Source: Clostridiales bacterium
GTDB lineage: Bacteria; Bacillota; Clostridia; Christensenellales; Aristaeellaceae
Assembly: GCA_004556545.1 (NCBI GenBank)
Contig: SFGO01000119.1
Span: 1-6,180, forward strand
Direction: 5' to 3'
DNA length: 6,180 nucleotides
The notes below the pieces were generated by a model. That model did not search any database, had not been told where the DNA came from, and was given only the letters and a program-made list of their open reading frames with translations. A program made the position numbers and the translations under genes. Below, piece after piece: positions 5,669 through 6,180 of this stretch; positions within the stretch are counted from its first letter, which is position 1, and every line of letters starts with the position of its first letter.

Positions 5669-5681
5669 AAATCCGAACATT
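5669..5681 (+). promoter_or_regulatory. PurBox-like PurR operator candidate
   Basis: AAATCCGAACATT fits the lactococcal PurBox consensus AWWWCCGAACWWT, as I recall it, at every position. It lies 4 bp upstream of the -35 box. A second CCGAAC core, on the opposite strand (5623-5618), lies just past the predicted start site, so the 7-bp inverted pair TCCGAAC (5672-5678) and GTTCGGA (5618-5624) brackets the promoter. A CGAAC also occurs on the minus strand at 5707-5703. The second site matches the consensus poorly outside the core. Regulation by a PurR protein is inferred. Confidence 0.45.
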
Positions 5682-5722
5682 ATTTTTAGATATTTTTTAT
5701 TCGTTCGTTAAATGGAGGATTT

Positions 5723-5746
5723 GGGCGGGGAAATAGGGATTGGGGG
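5723..5746 (+). other. G-quadruplex motif 1
   Basis: G-runs GGG, GGGG, GGG and GGGGG are separated by C, AAATA and ATT on the plus strand, satisfying the usual four-run motif with short loops. It lies about 60-85 bp upstream of the operon -35 box. Confidence 0.6.
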
Positions 5747-5766
5747 AGCGCAAATGTTTGCACATA

Positions 5767-5794
5767 GGGGGGAAGGGGAAGGGGGAGGAGGGGG
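5767..5794 (+). other. G-quadruplex motif 2 in a polypurine tract
   Basis: An uninterrupted 28-nt polypurine run: six G's, AA, four G's, AA, five G's, AGGA, five G's. Loops of 2, 2 and 4 nt make this a strong quadruplex candidate on the plus strand. No gene lies here. Confidence 0.75.
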
Positions 5795-5809
5795 CTGATG
5801 CCCTATGGG

Positions 5810-5971
5810 CCGATCTAATGCTTCGGGAGGCGATCCGAAGGGGGTGCAGGGGGGCGAGCGGAAAGCCACCCTGCTTGCATCATGGGCAATAACTTTGCCG
5901 AAGAAATTCCCCCTTGGCGGGGCCTGACGCGCCTACTCCGGCGCGGGGGTAGGACTTGTAACCTTCATGGG
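5810..5971 (-). repeat. Right repeat unit R2 (about 162 bp)
   Basis: Second of two tandem units when read on the minus strand. It contains a CCCCAT block, a degenerate form of the first small hairpin, CGCGCCGGAGTAGGCGCG (5945-5928, one pair lost compared with the other copies), CCCC/GGGG followed by three T's, and then a 49-bp block (5874-5826) identical to 6035-5987 in R1. That block holds the constant-loop hairpin (5874-5846) and a CTTCGG/CCGAAG hairpin (5821-5840). A third CCCAT-GGG start (from 5809) suggests a truncated third unit. Confidence 0.8.
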
Positions 5972-6180
5972 GTACTCATTTACTTCGGAGGCGATCCGAA
6001 GGGGGTGCAGGGGGGCGAGCGGAAAGCCACCCTGCATTGCAGCAAAGTTGACAACCTTGTCGTAAGAAAATCCCCTTTGAGGGGGCCTGACGCGCCGACT
6101 CCGGCGCGGGAGAAGGGCTTGCAGCCCTATGGGGCGCTCACACTTTTCTTTCGGTGGCGAAAGAAAAGTGTGCAAAAGAA
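5972..6180 (-). repeat. Right repeat unit R1 with edge palindrome
   Basis: Read on the minus strand from 6180: 52 nt identical to 33-84 in the left copy, including the 15-bp-stem hairpin (6172-6139). Then GGGCT-GCA-AGCCC (6127-6115), CGCGCCG-GAGT-CGGCGCG (6108-6091), CCCC/GGGG with TTTT, the constant-loop hairpin GCAGGGTGGC/GCCCCCCTGC (6035-6007, one mismatch), and CTTCGGA-TCGCC-TCCGAAG (6001-5983). No protein-coding gene is supported. The element is cut by the window edge. Confidence 0.85.
6139..6172. repeat. Perfect 15-bp palindromic hairpin, right edge
   Basis: CACACTTTTCTTTCG (6139-6153) pairs perfectly with 6158-6172 around GTGG. It is the exact inverted copy of 41-74, with the flanking 8 and 10 nt also identical, so the operon lies between inverted copies. 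Confidence 0.95.

Noticed and set aside
5810..6133. Tandem units on the right as a CRISPR array
   Set aside because: Units are about 162 bp and mostly repeat with no short unique spacers, only two to three units, and no cas-like genes in the window.
5933..6175. Minus-strand 80-codon frame in the right flank, similar at its N-terminus to a 70-codon plus frame starting at 38
   Set aside because: The shared MHTFLSPPKEKCERP start is only the translated inverted palindrome. The frames diverge where the DNA modules diverge, and neither has a ribosome binding site.

Overview
The window holds one complete four-gene ABC importer operon of the BMP/PnrA (basic membrane protein) family, all on the minus strand. 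It sits between two gene-free stretches packed with repeats and hairpins. The organism is most likely an anaerobic, fairly high-GC member of the Bacillota, probably a gut-type Clostridia. This rests on strong AGGAGG ribosome binding sites, a sigma-A type promoter, GTG and TTG starts, a Cys-rich exported binding protein and the general look of the proteins. It is an inference, not a taxonomic assignment.

Layout from right to left, the direction of transcription. Bases 5810-6180 carry two tandem units of about 162 bp, preceded at the window edge by a perfect 15-bp-stem hairpin. Bases 5720-5795 contain two G-quadruplex-type G-run clusters. Bases 5630-5700 contain the operon promoter (TTTACA-17-TATGAT) with an AT-rich upstream tract and a PurBox-like CCGAAC site beside the -35. 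Then come the substrate-binding protein (5583-4408), a 133-nt gap with two GC-rich hairpins, the double-domain ATPase (4274-2724), permease 1 (2727-1621) and permease 2 (1624-641). The last three genes are joined by 4-nt stop/start overlaps. The operon ends at a strong intrinsic terminator at 589-550. Bases 33-521 carry two more copies of the repeat family, in the opposite orientation to those on the right.

Together the genes encode a complete importer: an exported ligand-binding protein, two different membrane subunits and one polypeptide with two ATPase domains. The gene order matches the nucleoside importers nupNOPQ (Bacillus subtilis) and bmpA-nupABC (Lactococcus lactis). A purine nucleoside or nucleobase is therefore the most likely ligand. 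Related BMP systems also bind riboflavin, and no adjacent metabolic gene settles the question. The PurBox-like site, if real, favours a purine ligand.

The least ordinary part is the flanking DNA. Its repeat modules keep their stem-loops while the stem sequences change, one hairpin has an invariant 9-nt loop on different stems, and the operon's own terminator shares its core with one repeat hairpin.
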